Positions 50,163 through 58,564 of a stretch of 64,000 nucleotides of DNA are shown in pieces. Source of the stretch: Clostridia bacterium (GTDB taxonomy: Bacteria; Bacillota_A; Clostridia; Christensenellales; Aristaeellaceae); the NCBI GenBank assembly GCA_017399225.1, contig JAFQEB010000009.1, positions 25,852 to 89,851 of the forward strand, in the 5' to 3' direction. Positions within the stretch are counted from its first letter, which is position 1, and each line of letters opens with the position of its first letter. The notes beneath the pieces are model-generated. The model ran no database searches, was not told the DNA's origin, and saw only the letters and a list, made by a program, of their open reading frames with translations. Made by a program: the position numbers and the translations under genes.

Positions 50163-51208
50163 TGAACTGGCAGCCTAACTTCAACGGTGCCGCCAACCAG
50201 CAGCGCCCCGTCAATTACCGTCAGGCAAAGACCCAGAACTTTATGAAGCGCCACGGCGCAAAGGTCATCCTGGGCTGTGTAGCGCTGATCGTCGCCCTCA
50301 TCCTGCTGGGCGAGAGCATGTACATCGTCGGCGAATCCGAGCAGGCAGTGGTGAGCCGCCTGGGCGTGATCAAGAAGCTGATCCTGAACGACGGCAACAC
50401 CTTCCACACCGACTACGCGGAGGAGCTGGAGGGCGAGATCACTACCTCCGGCAACGTGGAGATCGTCTACGGCAGCGGATTGCAGTTCAAGATGCCCTTC
50501 GTGGACAAGGTCGAGACCTACTCCGGCCGGCTGCGCACTTACATCAGCAGCAGCGAGGTCGTCAACACCGCTGAAAAGAAGCAGTACTACATCACCACCT
50601 ATGCCCAGTGGCACATCAGCGATCCTGCCCTGTTCAGCCTGAAGCTGGGCAGCATGAACGCCGCCGAGAACCAGCTGGACAACATCATCCATCCCGTGAT
50701 CGTGCAGGCCATCAACCGCCTGCCCGCCAACGACTTCATCAGCAGCAAGGAGAAGCTCAACGATGCGCTCCAGGGCGGCCTGGTGAACATCAACAAGGAA
50801 ATGAGCGCCCGCGGCATTGAGGTCGTGGATATCCAGATCCACCGCACCATCCTGCCCGCCGCAAACATCGAATCCACCTACGCCCGCATGGAGGCCGACC
50901 GCGCCAAGGTGGCCCAGCAGCTGCGCAGCGAGGGCAACGAATCCTACAACAAGGCCGTTGCGGACGCTGACCTGGAGGCCCGCCAGATCGAGGCTGCCGC
51001 CATCAGCGAAGCCGGCGCCATCCGCGGCCAGGCCGATGCGGAGGCTGCGGCGATCTACGCCCAGGCCTACGCCGCAGACGAGGAGTTCTACGGCTACTGG
51101 CGCGCCCTGCAGGCCCTCAAGGCCTCCATCGGTGATCAGGCTACCCTGGTGCTGGATCAGTCCAATCCCCTCTTTGCAGATCTGATCAAGTACATCACCG
51201 CTGAATAA
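50162..51208 (+). CDS. hflC: FtsH protease modulator HflC
   Basis: A 348-residue SPFH/band-7 protein. An unusually long Gln/Asn-rich cytoplasmic N terminus (~30 residues) precedes the membrane anchor (VILGCVALIVALILLGESMY). IVGESEQAVVSRLGVIKK and GSGLQFKMPFVDKVETYSGR are HflC hallmarks, and the ARMEADRAKVAQQLRSEGNE helix is typical of the pair. GGAGGTGA at the hflK end serves as ribosome site. ftsH itself is not in the window. Confidence 0.92.
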   Translation: MNWQPNFNGAANQQRPVNYRQAKTQNFMKRHGAKVILGCVALIVALILLGESMYIVGESEQAVVSRLGVIKKLILNDGNTFHTDYAEELEGEITTSGNVEIVYGSGLQFKMPFVDKVETYSGRLRTYISSSEVVNTAEKKQYYITTYAQWHISDPALFSLKLGSMNAAENQLDNIIHPVIVQAINRLPANDFISSKEKLNDALQGGLVNINKEMSARGIEVVDIQIHRTILPAANIESTYARMEADRAKVAQQLRSEGNESYNKAVADADLEARQIEAAAISEAGAIRGQADAEAAAIYAQAYAADEEFYGYWRALQALKASIGDQATLVLDQSNPLFADLIKYITAE

Positions 51209-51213
51209 AGCAG

Positions 51214-51246
51214 ACCGGACTGCCTGTGTGCAGTCCGGTTTTTTGC
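51214..51246 (+). terminator. hflKC terminator
   Basis: Perfect 10-bp stem ACCGGACTGC / GCAGTCCGGT with a 6-nt loop, followed by TTTTTGCG. Confidence 0.92.
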
Positions 51247-51281
51247 GCCCCGTTAGGGCATAATGGCAGGGAGGTGATGAT

Positions 51282-51638
51282 ATGATCGGCACTTTCCTTC
51301 TGGGCGCATTGGGCTATCCGGCGCTGGAGGTCATGACGAGGGGGCGCACACATTACTCCATGGGCATTGCCGGCGGGCTGTCCCTGCTGCTCATCCGCAG
51401 GATCGGAGGATGGCGGGGGCCCGTTCTGCACCGGGCAGGCCTCTGTGCGGCAGGGATCACCGCCGTCGAATACGCCTGCGGGCGCATCTGGAACAGAGAC
51501 TTCCGGGTATGGGATTACCGCCGGATGCCCCTGAACTACCGCGGGCAGATCTGCCTGCCCTACACGCTGTTGTGGGGCGGCATCAGTGCGGGAATCCTTG
51601 TCCTCACAGACACATACGGTAAAAGGAGGCACGGCTGA
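51282..51638 (+). CDS. CmpB-like putative ABC transporter permease family protein (PF06541 type)
   Basis: A 118-residue membrane protein with three or four hydrophobic segments. The pattern FLLGALGYPALEVMTRGRTH, AAGITAVEYACGRIWN, then VWDYRRMPLNYRGQICLPY is that of the ABC_trans_CmpB family, despite the name not shown to be a transporter. GGGAGGTG precedes the ATG. Its stop codon lies inside the convergent terminator. Function unknown. Confidence 0.8.
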   Translation: MIGTFLLGALGYPALEVMTRGRTHYSMGIAGGLSLLLIRRIGGWRGPVLHRAGLCAAGITAVEYACGRIWNRDFRVWDYRRMPLNYRGQICLPYTLLWGGISAGILVLTDTYGKRRHG

Positions 51639-51654
51639 ACGCCGGCCTCCTTTT
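51621..51654. terminator. Convergent terminator
   Basis: A 10-bp stem AAAAGGAGGC / GCCTCCTTTT gives T-runs on both strands; it overlaps the end of the CmpB-like gene and follows the SpoIIP-like gene. Confidence 0.75.
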
Positions 51655-51658
51655 CCTG

Positions 51659-52828
51659 TCATGAATGCTCATGCTCCTCGTCCTTGTGGGGCTTCCTTCC
51701 CAGAAGGCCGCCGGTCATTTCGCTCAGATTGCGACCGGCTTTGCGCATACCTCCGCGAAGGCTGCCCGCCGAGAGCAGGGCATAGCCGATCAGCCCGACG
51801 ACAAGCACCGCGCCGACGAAGATCAATCCGCTGCCCACGCCGTCCTCGCCCGCCGGTTCGGCAGGCGCTGTGTCCGGCGCCCCCATTGTGACGCCTCCAG
51901 CCTCATCCTGGGCTTCGTTCACGTCACTCACGGTACGCCCGGCAGAACCGACCACGCCGCCATAAAGCGCGCGGTTCAGCACATCCGCCATCATGTCCAT
52001 ACTGCGCAGCACCCGCTCCTTCTCCAGCGTATAGGTACCACACTCCAGCAGGATGCTGCGGGGCAGCAGATCCTGGTTGAACACGCCCCGGCCCATGTAG
52101 ATATCCTTGATCAAACCCGGATGCACCCGGTCAGCCACCGCCTTCACCAGCAGCGCAAACTCCTTGTTGACCTCCGCATTCTGATTCCCCCGCCCCACCA
52201 GGATGCGCACCCTGGAGGCCGGCTTCCCGCCCAGGGTGACCGCGTAGGAATCCGGATCGGGTATACCGTCGCGGTGAATGTCCAGAAGGCAATCCGGCGT
52301 CATTTCCCGAAGAAGCTGTACGGCCGTCTGCCGGGAGCGCCGATACGCCCCGGCGTCATGGGGATGATGGATGGTTTCCGCCACCCTTGTCTCCACGCCG
52401 CGCTCCGCTAAATGATCCGCCAGGGATTGGGCGACCTCATAGATTGAGCCCCGGTCATTGGTGGTGTAGTAGCCGTCCGATGGCTCGTAGCTTTCATCGC
52501 TGTGGGTGCAGTACAGGGCGATGCGCCGCGTATATGCGCTGACCGCAAGGGCCTCGTCCGCATCCAGCCAGGAAACGTCCGGCAGCGTGACGTCGCCCCG
52601 GCTTTCCGCAACGGCGGCGTCCCCCGTGACCGACACGATCTCATAGAGCCGATTCTCCGCAGAGATATACACATCGCCCTCAGACGGTTCCTCGCAGATC
52701 TCCGTCACGCGGGTACCGTCCGGCGCAACGATGCGCCAATACCGCCCTGCTTCATCTGCACATGCGCCGGCCCTTGTCAGAAACAGGATCAGCCCGACGG
52801 CCAGCAGTGCCATCATCAGCTTCTTCAT
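51659..52828 (-). CDS. SpoIIP-like amidase, divergent paralogue with C-terminal membrane helix
   Basis: A 389-residue exported protein. A signal sequence (LMMALLAVGLILFLTRAGA) leads to a ~90-residue N-terminal domain. The SpoIIP amidase domain then shows YCTHSDESYEPSDGY (zinc His), LLDIHRDGIPDPDSY (second zinc His) and ILLECGTYTLEKERV (catalytic Glu). Canonical SpoIIP has Y-H-T-H-T; here the first His is Cys. A C-terminal transmembrane helix (SGLIFVGAVLVVGLIGYALL) and a basic/His-Glu tail follow, which the second SpoIIP lacks. AGGAGGTG precedes the ATG at 52828; the longer frame is a shadow. It overlaps the DUF1614 gene by 4 bases. Confidence 0.82.
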   Translation of the reverse strand: MKKLMMALLAVGLILFLTRAGACADEAGRYWRIVAPDGTRVTEICEEPSEGDVYISAENRLYEIVSVTGDAAVAESRGDVTLPDVSWLDADEALAVSAYTRRIALYCTHSDESYEPSDGYYTTNDRGSIYEVAQSLADHLAERGVETRVAETIHHPHDAGAYRRSRQTAVQLLREMTPDCLLDIHRDGIPDPDSYAVTLGGKPASRVRILVGRGNQNAEVNKEFALLVKAVADRVHPGLIKDIYMGRGVFNQDLLPRSILLECGTYTLEKERVLRSMDMMADVLNRALYGGVVGSAGRTVSDVNEAQDEAGGVTMGAPDTAPAEPAGEDGVGSGLIFVGAVLVVGLIGYALLSAGSLRGGMRKAGRNLSEMTGGLLGRKPHKDEEHEHS

Positions 52829-53448
52829 CCCTGCGCACCTCCTCTGCTCCTGCGGCGTAAAATACGTTCGGCCGCCTCGCCGATCAGCTCGCACAGCAGC
52901 ACGCTGAGGAGCCCGGAAAGCACAGCTGCATCCGCGATGCCCCCGCCGCCCATGGCCAGCGCCGCATCGATCCCCCGGGCCCAGTTGACGATGGCGACCG
53001 CCGTGTCCGCGAGGAGGACGCCAAGCACGCCGCAAATAAAGGCGCACCGTCGGCTGCGTCCCAGCAGCCAGGCTACAGCGCCGCCCAGCAGCGCGCAGAG
53101 ATAGGTGGGGTCGAGCGGCAGCGCCTCCGGCTCTGCGGGCAGCAGCAGCGTCAGGCCGTAGACCGCCGCTGCGGTGATCACGCTCCCCAGCGCGGCACGC
53201 CACCGCTCCAGCGGCTCGTCCGCCTTGAGAAACAGCCAGACACAAACGCCAAAGGGGATCACTGCTCCGCCGATGTTGACGCTGACCCTGCCCAGCTGAA
53301 TACCGGGCAGAAAGGTGCCCGCGAGCATCGCGCCGATCAGGAGCAGCGCCGCCCGGTCGGTAAGATACATCCTGTCCAATACACGCTGCAGCAATCCGCA
53401 ATACACAAGCACAGCCGCGATCATCAGCAGCACCATTCCAGCTGACAT
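52825..53448 (-). CDS. DUF1614-family membrane protein
   Basis: A 207-residue integral membrane protein with about seven hydrophobic segments. YLCALLGGAVAWLLGRSRRC followed by AFICGVLGVLLADTAVAI is the DUF1614 signature, with an intramembrane Asp. AGGAGG lies just before the ATG at 53448, ten codons into the longer frame. Its stop overlaps the SpoIIP-like start (ATGA), so the two are translated together; a joint role at the spore or cell envelope is likely but unproven. Confidence 0.78.
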   Translation of the reverse strand: MSAGMVLLMIAAVLVYCGLLQRVLDRMYLTDRAALLLIGAMLAGTFLPGIQLGRVSVNIGGAVIPFGVCVWLFLKADEPLERWRAALGSVITAAAVYGLTLLLPAEPEALPLDPTYLCALLGGAVAWLLGRSRRCAFICGVLGVLLADTAVAIVNWARGIDAALAMGGGGIADAAVLSGLLSVLLCELIGEAAERILRRRSRGGAQG

Positions 53449-53556
53449 ACCTGCCTCCTGAACCAATTTTTCAAGCATCCTATCGCTTCATGGATAAAGT
53501 CTGCCCAAATCAGTATGAAATAACCGCAAAAGCAGGTGAAACCGGGCTTTGGGGGC

Positions 53557-53585
53557 TTGACGGAACAGGAATATTTTGATAAAAT
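53557..53585 (+). promoter_or_regulatory. Promoter of the 760-residue orphan gene
   Basis: TTGACG and TAAAAT are separated by 17 bases in an AT-rich stretch, about 67 bases upstream of the ATG. Confidence 0.6.
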
Positions 53586-53651
53586 TTTATATAAATGGGA
53601 GTATCCTGTTAGCCCCGATATTCATATCATCTTATGTATGGAGGCATATTG

Positions 53652-55934
53652 ATGAATCTCGACCGCTGCCTTTTGTTCTCCTGGCTCGAAGAGGACAATA
53701 TCCAGAAGGCATATTTTCGCGTACGCCCGCTTTTGACGGTGGAAGGCGACGTGCGCCAGGAATCCGAGCAGCTCTGGCCCAATGAAGGCTGCCTTCGCAT
53801 TGTGCCGGACCGCAACGAACAGCATACCTTCAAGGTGCGGATGCGCACGCTGGGCTCTTATTGCGTGGTGGATTTGCGCAACCAGCCCGCGGAGGCAGGC
53901 AAGATCCGCACGAACAAGAACTTCCGGCCCGACAAGGGCGAGGTGAACCAGTATATCCTCTATTCCGATACGGTCCACCCGCTGCCCGAAAACGTATTTT
54001 ATCACATCGTCGAGGGGACGGCTGAGGAATATGCCGCCGCCTGTGAAAAGGCCATCACGCCCTGTTTCTATATCCGCGAAGGCGATACGCTGTACGGCCC
54101 GGTACGCCGTGAGGTACCCGGCAAACCCGAGCCTGCCCAGGAGGCCGCAGGCACGCTATTTGAGCTGCCCTGCCCCGACGGCGTTACGCGCCTGATCCTT
54201 TGCATGAACGATGAGCCCGCCGCAGAGGCCCCCGCCCCCGTGGCAGAAGCCGTACAGGCGCAGCCTGCACCGCAGATCGCCCCTGAGGCCCAGGAGCCCG
54301 CGCCCGCCGTACAGGCGACGGAAGCGCCTGCGGCTGCACCCGAAGCGCCTGCGGAGGACGCGGCTCTCCCCATCGGCCAGAGCCTTCAAATTCTGGATCA
54401 CACCAAGGATTTCGAGGAAACGCTGCAGACGCTGGACAAGCCGGTTTCCAAGGACGCAAACCTGCTGCGGCAGCCCACGCCTAAGCCCGCCGCACCCCTC
54501 GCCCCGTCGCCCGTCAAGCCCGGTGAGCTGAACGGCACGCCGCTGATCCGCACGCCGCTGAAGACCTCCACTCCCCAGCCGAAGAACCGGGTGCAGGAGG
54601 TCGTCGCCAGCCAGCTGACCATCGGCAAATATGAGCCGCCCACGCAGAATCTGCCCGCTGGGACCGCCATGCGGGACGTGGCCAACCCCGTGGAGGCGGC
54701 CTGCGCCAGCTTCCGCCAGGCCTGGAACGCATCGGACGCCCATGGGCAGCTGCTGGACTGCATCCTCTCCCTGGACGGCGTCCGCAGCAAGCTGGAGCCC
54801 CGCCTGTGCAGCGGCTCCGGAGAGACGATCATGCAGCATGTGCTGCAAAGCCGCCTGCAGGATCTGGAAGCCGAGCGCCTGACCGCCCTTTGCGAGCTGG
54901 ATCGTGCCCATCGCGATGTGGAGGCCTATAAGGACGAGCTGCTCAGCGGCATGAAGGGCCGCGTGCAGCGCGAGACCAGCCAGCTCGAGGCGGACAAGAC
55001 CGCCTGTGCCCAGCGCGTGGAGGCCCTCAAAAACGAGATCAACGCCCTTTCCGACCAGCGGGACGCCCTGATCGCCAGGGTGGACGAACTGCAGAACGCC
55101 GCCGGGCCCGCTGCCATTGCCAAGCTGCTGACAGACGCCCAGATGGTCGCGCCCGCAGCAGGCACACCGCTGCGGATGTCCCCTGCCGCAGGCACCGCCG
55201 TCGCAGCAGATGCGCTCATTGAGCGGCTGATGAACGCCTGTGCAGACTCCGGCGTCGCCGTCGGACGCAACCAGGCGATCGCGATCCTGGTGCTGCTGGC
55301 GCTTTGCCCGCGCTTTGGCTTGGTCACTCCGACGCCCGCCCCTGTGGCGACCCTCGTGCGCAATATCGTTTCCGCCTTTGGCTGGAGCAGCAGCTACGCA
55401 CATCAGATCGCGCCGGAGCAGAAGCCCGTTGTGGCCCTTCGCCCCGTGGACAGCACCCCCGCTGTGCTGATGACCAGCCTGCCGAACTACGCGCCGATCC
55501 CCGGCGTGAGCAAGGTGATGCTCTCCCGCATTGCCGCCAATCTGACCCGCAATGTTGCTTATGACGCCAGTCAGTGGCCGGTGCTGATGCTGCCCGCGCT
55601 GCCTTTTGTGGAGGAAAAGCCCACAAAGGAGGTCGCGCCCGTAAGCGCCGCCTCCCTCACCACGCTGCTGGAGAAGCGCTGCGCAGAGAATGAGGAGATC
55701 ACCGCGGTGCTCGGCCCCGTCCTGAAGGCGGCATCGCCTCTCTCCGGCGCTGCACGCAGGGAGATGTTCCAGTTCATCTCTGTTTGTGCAGGCCTGATGG
55801 AGGGCGGTTTGCCCGTTGCGGTGGACTGGGCGATCCTGCTTTGGATCCTCCCCGCCATCGATCGCAGCAGCCGGAATTATCAGGCGGTCAAGGCGCTTTT
55901 GGACGAGTATCCCCTTTCCCTTGCCGCTATGTAA
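53652..55934 (+). CDS. Large modular orphan protein, 760 aa, unknown function
   Basis: I cannot assign this protein to a family. It has no signal peptide or membrane helix. Residues ~1-165 form a compact domain (LFSWLEEDNIQKAYFRVRPL; YIREGDTLYGPV near its end). Residues ~185-345 are Ala/Pro/Glu-rich and probably disordered. A mixed helical region leads to a coiled coil at ~400-483 (LEAERLTALCELDRAHRDVE, then VEALKNEINALSDQRDALIA). Residues ~520-760 form a helical C-terminal domain (AIAILVLLALCPRFGLVTPT; MLSRIAANLTRNVAYD; VDWAILLWILPAIDRSSRNY). TGGAGG precedes the ATG. It is monocistronic, with its own promoter and a 16-bp-stem terminator, between spore genes. The design suggests a scaffold or adaptor. 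Confidence 0.78.
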   Translation: MNLDRCLLFSWLEEDNIQKAYFRVRPLLTVEGDVRQESEQLWPNEGCLRIVPDRNEQHTFKVRMRTLGSYCVVDLRNQPAEAGKIRTNKNFRPDKGEVNQYILYSDTVHPLPENVFYHIVEGTAEEYAAACEKAITPCFYIREGDTLYGPVRREVPGKPEPAQEAAGTLFELPCPDGVTRLILCMNDEPAAEAPAPVAEAVQAQPAPQIAPEAQEPAPAVQATEAPAAAPEAPAEDAALPIGQSLQILDHTKDFEETLQTLDKPVSKDANLLRQPTPKPAAPLAPSPVKPGELNGTPLIRTPLKTSTPQPKNRVQEVVASQLTIGKYEPPTQNLPAGTAMRDVANPVEAACASFRQAWNASDAHGQLLDCILSLDGVRSKLEPRLCSGSGETIMQHVLQSRLQDLEAERLTALCELDRAHRDVEAYKDELLSGMKGRVQRETSQLEADKTACAQRVEALKNEINALSDQRDALIARVDELQNAAGPAAIAKLLTDAQMVAPAAGTPLRMSPAAGTAVAADALIERLMNACADSGVAVGRNQAIAILVLLALCPRFGLVTPTPAPVATLVRNIVSAFGWSSSYAHQIAPEQKPVVALRPVDSTPAVLMTSLPNYAPIPGVSKVMLSRIAANLTRNVAYDASQWPVLMLPALPFVEEKPTKEVAPVSAASLTTLLEKRCAENEEITAVLGPVLKAASPLSGAARREMFQFISVCAGLMEGGLPVAVDWAILLWILPAIDRSSRNYQAVKALLDEYPLSLAAM

Positions 55935-55944
55935 GAAACATGAT

Positions 55945-55984
55945 ATGCACCCCCGGAGAAATGATTCTCCGGGGGTGCATTTTC
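55945..55984. terminator. Very strong bidirectional terminator
   Basis: A 16-bp perfect stem (ATGCACCCCCGGAGAA and its complement) around an ATGA loop is followed by TTTCT; it separates the orphan gene from convergent spoIIP. Confidence 0.93.
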
Positions 55985-56911
55985 TCATTCCGTCAGCGCA
56001 TCCGCCACCGCCTGCGCCAGGTAAGGCACGCCGGCCAGCACCTGTTCAAGGGTGTTGGTGTTCACGCCGCATTCGATCAGCACGCAGCAATCCGAAACAT
56101 GCTGATTGAACCGCCCCGTCTTGAGCTTGATCTCCCGAGCCAGGCCATCGCATTGCCGGTTGAGACCGTCTGTAATGCGCTCCGCAAGGGCATAATTGGC
56201 CTCCCAATCCGGTTTTTCTGCATAGCCGCCGGTCGTACCCTTGCCCACAAGCACCATGAACCGGGCGACCTCGGTACCGCCGATATGCACGGTACGCCGG
56301 ATGGTGGAGGACGAAGCGACTGCATCCCGGTGCAGGTCGATGTACAGGTCGTACGCCTCCCCTGCCGCACTGCGCTGCTCCAGCATGGTCAGGGAGCGCG
56401 CATAGGCGTCATCCAGGTTCGGCGGCTCAAAGGCTGTCCTGTCGTGCACAACGTCGAAGCCAAGGGCCCGCAGCTGGGCTGTCAGTGCCTCACCGACAGC
56501 GACCACATTGCAGGCGTCATCCTTGGTGCGCCACTTTTCCGTTTCAACATAGGGAGCATGGCCGACCTGCTCGTAGGCCTCCCAGGTGTGGGTGTGATAG
56601 ATCAGGATGCGCTTGCCAGGCAGCTCCGTCGGCGCCGGGGTTTCCCGGATTACCTCCACGCGGAAGGAGACGTCCGCCCCTTCCGGCGAAGGCGTTGCCA
56701 CGGGCTGCACGGCTGTTGGCTCCGGGGCAACCGTCACCGCAGCTGTTGGCTCTGGCGTCGTCGGGTTGACCTCCACCTCGAAAACCCAGCTCTCCTCCGC
56801 AAAGGCCGGCGCGACCTCGCGGGGACGCCAGCTCAGCCGGGCCGATATGGCGCAGCATGTCACCATCGCCTGCAGCAGCAGGCATATCATCGCCCGCTCA
56901 CGCATCCGCAT
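55985..56911 (-). CDS. spoIIP: Stage II sporulation protein P
   Basis: A 308-residue peptidoglycan amidase/endopeptidase of the engulfment machinery (DMP complex). An N-terminal membrane anchor (MICLLLQAMVTCCAISARL) is followed by a Pro/Thr linker and the catalytic domain: ILIYHTHTWEAYEQ (zinc His), YIDLHRDAVASSS (zinc His-Asp), and VLIECGVNTNTLEQV (catalytic Glu). It lies directly downstream of gpr, as in B. subtilis. AGGTG precedes the ATG at 56911. Confidence 0.94.
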   Translation of the reverse strand: MRMRERAMICLLLQAMVTCCAISARLSWRPREVAPAFAEESWVFEVEVNPTTPEPTAAVTVAPEPTAVQPVATPSPEGADVSFRVEVIRETPAPTELPGKRILIYHTHTWEAYEQVGHAPYVETEKWRTKDDACNVVAVGEALTAQLRALGFDVVHDRTAFEPPNLDDAYARSLTMLEQRSAAGEAYDLYIDLHRDAVASSSTIRRTVHIGGTEVARFMVLVGKGTTGGYAEKPDWEANYALAERITDGLNRQCDGLAREIKLKTGRFNQHVSDCCVLIECGVNTNTLEQVLAGVPYLAQAVADALTE

Positions 56912-56965
56912 ACCCCTCACCTGCCTTCGGATAGAGCCTATGCAGGAGAAATGGCCGTTATGCCA

Positions 56966-57877
56966 TCAATGCAGATAGTGTGCTAGGTCATCGATGCTGC
57001 AGGAGGGCTGCAGGGCGCTGTTGATGGCCAGCGCCAGCATATCCGCTAGCCCGGCCACCAGCTCGTCGATGTTGCGGGGCGTGACCACCAGGTCACCCTT
57101 GACGCTGCCCGTGAGCTGCTCGGCCATACGGTGAGCCTCTTCGTCCGGGCTTTCCTTGGACAGAATGGTTTTCAGCGCATCCCGGACAATGGTGGAGGAA
57201 TACACCACCATCGGGATCCCCAGCGCGATCACCGGCACATGAAGCGTCTCCCGGTTGATGCCTGCGCGGTGATTGCCCACGCCGCTGCCCGGACGGATGC
57301 CTGTATCAGTAAGCTGTATGGTCGTGCCGATGTGGGCGGTCTCCATGGCGGCCAGTGCGTCCACCACCAGAACGGCGGCTGGCTTCAGGCGCTCGACCAG
57401 CCCCTGGGCCAGTTCGGCTGTCTCCATGCCCGTTACGCCCAGCACGCCCGGCGACAGCGCGCACACACTGCGCAGCTTTCCGGGCAAACCGGTCTGCGCC
57501 TGGGTCCATTCCTGCAAATGCCGCGTTACCAGTACGCCGCTGACCACCCGGTCCCCCAGGGCGTCGGCCGTCATCCGGCGGTTGCCCAGGCCCAGCACCA
57601 GAATATCCCCTTTGGGCGGCAGCATCAGGCGGATGACCTGCGCCACCTGCTGTGCAACGCCCATGCGCTCCTCCGCCGTCAGCAGGGGCAGCTCGGGATG
57701 CGTCATCGTCCAGTAAGTGCCCTCGGCCTTCCCCAGTCGCTCGGCAGCTTTGGCGGAATGGATCCGCACCCAGGTGATCTCCGCATCGCCGTCGTGCTGG
57801 GTCTGTACGGCGACGCCTTCGCCCAGGCCGCCAGGGTAAACGGTGCGCTCCATGGCCAGGTCTGTTCGGTAATCCAT
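56966..57877 (-). CDS. gpr: Germination protease GPR
   Basis: A 303-residue aspartic-type protease that degrades small acid-soluble proteins when spores germinate. The N-terminal propeptide region YRTDLAMERT carries the family pattern. ILVLGLGNRRMTADALGDRV with GNxxxTxDxLG-type spacing, LSPGVLGVTGMETAEL and IQLTDTGIRPGSGVGNHRAG are diagnostic. It would be made in the forespore; a sigma-G-like promoter lies upstream. spoIIP follows 54 bases downstream on the same strand. Confidence 0.95.
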   Translation of the reverse strand: MDYRTDLAMERTVYPGGLGEGVAVQTQHDGDAEITWVRIHSAKAAERLGKAEGTYWTMTHPELPLLTAEERMGVAQQVAQVIRLMLPPKGDILVLGLGNRRMTADALGDRVVSGVLVTRHLQEWTQAQTGLPGKLRSVCALSPGVLGVTGMETAELAQGLVERLKPAAVLVVDALAAMETAHIGTTIQLTDTGIRPGSGVGNHRAGINRETLHVPVIALGIPMVVYSSTIVRDALKTILSKESPDEEAHRMAEQLTGSVKGDLVVTPRNIDELVAGLADMLALAINSALQPSCSIDDLAHYLH

Positions 57878-57901
57878 GTGTCATCACACTCCTTTTTCCC
57901 G

Positions 57902-57932
57902 TAATATGCCCGGCGGGGCGGGGTGTGATTCC
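57902..57932 (-). promoter_or_regulatory. Candidate sigma-G promoter of gpr
   Basis: On the minus strand GGAATCA (57926-57932) and CATATTA (57902-57908) are 17 bases apart, close to the forespore consensus (G-A/C-A-T-R at -35, CATNHTA at -10). No sigma-A boxes are seen in this gap. Confidence 0.45.
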
Positions 57933-57935
57933 ACG

Positions 57936-57960
57936 AAAAAAGGAGGGCCCATGCCCTCCC
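57936..57960 (-). terminator. Terminator of the GNAT gene
   Basis: On the minus strand, stem GGAGGGC / GCCCTCC with a 4-nt loop is followed by TTTTTT. Confidence 0.9.
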
Positions 57961-57967
57961 GTTGCGG

Positions 57968-58498
57968 TCAGCTGCGCAGGTCTTTGGAGAGATACAGCAC
58001 CAGATCGTCATCAACGGTGCAGACTGTTTCGTACTGGACGCAGGGCTGATCCCGGTACCAGACGCCGGAGCCGTCCGGGATATAGCCACGCCTGGCGTAG
58101 ATCCGCTGGGCTGCTCCGTACTCGCGGCACAGGCCCACGCCCAGACAGACGGCATCCGCATGGCGGGCCGCAATCTGCTCTGCTGCGTCCATCAAGCGGG
58201 CGCCGACGCCCTTGCGCTGGTATTTCTGCAGGACGCCGAAGTCGACGATCAGAGGCCAGCCCTTCCCCTTGAAGGGGCCCTCCTTGACATCAAAGTACAG
58301 GTACAGGCTGCCGGCAGGACAGCCCTGGTACACCGCCGTGAGGGCGACGCATTTGCCCTCGGCGGCTTCGCGGATGCGCATCAGGTAATAGTCAACATCC
58401 GGGTGCCAGCCCTGGGCGGTGTATTCGTCATTGAAGATCTGTGCGTCCGCTTCCTCCATGTCGCGGATGACGAGCTCCTCGTCCTGATAGTAGATCAT
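57968..58498 (-). CDS. GNAT-family N-acetyltransferase
   Basis: A 176-residue GNAT domain protein. IVDFGVLQKYQRKGVGARLM contains the acetyl-CoA loop Q-R-K-G-V-G, followed by GAAQRIYARRGYIPDGSGVW. Similar proteins in Firmicutes are annotated only as GNAT; the substrate is unknown. AGGAGG lies before the ATG. It begins only 16 bases after the terminator of the phosphoribosyltransferase gene and no promoter is apparent, so expression may depend on read-through. Confidence 0.82.
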   Translation of the reverse strand: MIYYQDEELVIRDMEEADAQIFNDEYTAQGWHPDVDYYLMRIREAAEGKCVALTAVYQGCPAGSLYLYFDVKEGPFKGKGWPLIVDFGVLQKYQRKGVGARLMDAAEQIAARHADAVCLGVGLCREYGAAQRIYARRGYIPDGSGVWYRDQPCVQYETVCTVDDDLVLYLSKDLRS

Positions 58499-58513
58499 AT
58501 TTTCCTCCTGATT

Positions 58514-58545
58514 GCAAAAACGGCAGACCGCTATCGGCCTGCCGC
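58514..58545 (-). terminator. Phosphoribosyltransferase terminator
   Basis: On the minus strand, CGGCAGGCCGA / CGGTCTGCCG (with mismatches) forms a hairpin followed by TTTTTGC. Confidence 0.85.
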
Positions 58546-58564
58546 AGGATGTATCGGTTATGCG

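Noticed and set aside
52829..53401. N-terminal extension of the SpoIIP-like frame
   Set aside because: It overlaps the DUF1614 gene out of frame, whereas the ATG at 52828 has an AGGAGGTG site and a signal peptide.
53449..53556. CATACTGAT upstream of the DUF1614 gene as a sigma-E/sigma-G -10
   Set aside because: No matching -35 was found at the proper spacing; left as a weak possibility only.
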